A stretch of 28,853 bases of DNA from a virus. The position numbers were made by a program, and so were the translations under genes. The first letter of the stretch is position 1. Each line of letters opens with the position of its first letter. The notes beneath the pieces are model-generated. The model had not been told where the DNA came from, made no database searches, and worked only from the letters and a program-made list of their open reading frames with translations. Location: IMG/VR virus record IMGVR_UViG_3300023116_000242, positions 1-28,853 of that record; one strand, written 5' to 3'. Shown piece by piece: positions 28,731 to 28,853 of this stretch.

Positions 28731-28853
28731 CTTACACCTCTTTCCCGGCCAGGATATCACGCGCCGGCATTACCTCAGAGATAGCCCGCGACATATCGCC
28801 GCCGTACTTCTTAGCTGTTGTTTGTAGCTTCTCAGCGAGGCGCTCATCTTTAC
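28442..28853. repeat. Right copy of imperfect terminal direct repeat
   Basis: Matches bases 1-412 without gaps, with 11 substitutions. It marks closure of the genome. Physical ends or a pac/cos site cannot be placed from this alone. Confidence 0.9.
28732..28853 (-). CDS. FmdB-type zinc-ribbon protein, 3' part only (right copy)
   Basis: The last 40 codons plus stop of the gene that is complete at 291-737; it runs off the right edge. It differs from the left copy in one codon (ACT to TCG, Thr to Ser) and is otherwise identical. It carries the ribosome site of the 168-aa gene in its final codons. Confidence 0.8.
   Translation of the reverse strand, partial: KDERLAEKLQTTAKKYGGDMSRAISEVMPARDILAGKEV

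Noticed and set aside
1-28853. tRNA genes, integrase, transposase or archaeal host signs
   Set aside because: I found no cloverleaf, no recombinase motif and no inverted-repeat-bounded element; the amidase and Shine-Dalgarno sites argue for a bacterial host.

Overview
The window is essentially one complete small genome of a tailed, podovirus-like bacteriophage. It is GC-rich (roughly 60% by eye). The two ends repeat each other: bases 1-412 and 28442-28853 align without gaps at 401 of 412 positions. The non-redundant genome is therefore about 28,441 bp and can be read as a circle. The host cannot be named, but it must be a bacterium: the phage has an Amidase_3 peptidoglycan hydrolase, strong Shine-Dalgarno (SD) sites (AGGAGG, GAGGGG, AAGGAG) and an ordinary rho-independent terminator. 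I see no integrase, tRNA, CRISPR array, insertion sequence or RNA polymerase gene.

The layout is two divergent blocks that start from a 330-bp control region (4210-4539) and converge at a terminator (9138-9169). The rightward (+) block, 4540-9101, is the early/replication module. It holds a ribbon-helix-helix regulator candidate, a primase-polymerase/SF3 helicase fusion (AEP + VirE-like), two unknown proteins, a very acidic 61-residue protein, an HNH nuclease and a small unknown protein. The leftward (-) block runs from 4209 to 1, crosses the terminal repeat, and continues from 28853 to 9168. It is the packaging/virion/lysis module: small terminase candidate, large terminase, portal, FmdB-type zinc ribbon, 168-aa acidic-tailed protein, scaffold, a 54-aa protein missed by length cut-offs, two Lys/Arg/Cys-rich small proteins, major capsid, decoration protein, head-tail adaptor, a 724-aa tail/nozzle protein, three related receptor-binding/fibre-like proteins, three internal (ejection) proteins including one of about 1676 aa, amidase, four small unknown or structural proteins, and a holin-like membrane protein.

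Genes are packed tightly. At least ten junctions are 4-bp ATGA or GTGA overlaps, and several starts are GTG or TTG chosen by a good SD site.

The most notable features are these. (1) The control region carries nine copies of TGTCTT/AAGACA arranged as two nested, nearly concentric inverted repeats next to the regulator gene, a strong candidate for an operator or replication origin. (2) The giant internal protein has four exactly spaced copies of QxSLF, which matches the bacterial beta-sliding-clamp binding motif, in a 45-bp tandem repeat. (3) The terminal repeats differ almost only at synonymous sites, so they come from two diverged phage lineages rather than one molecule's identical ends. (4) The word CTCGGCG is strongly over-represented. 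(5) A 194-base leader with several hairpins precedes the acidic-protein gene.
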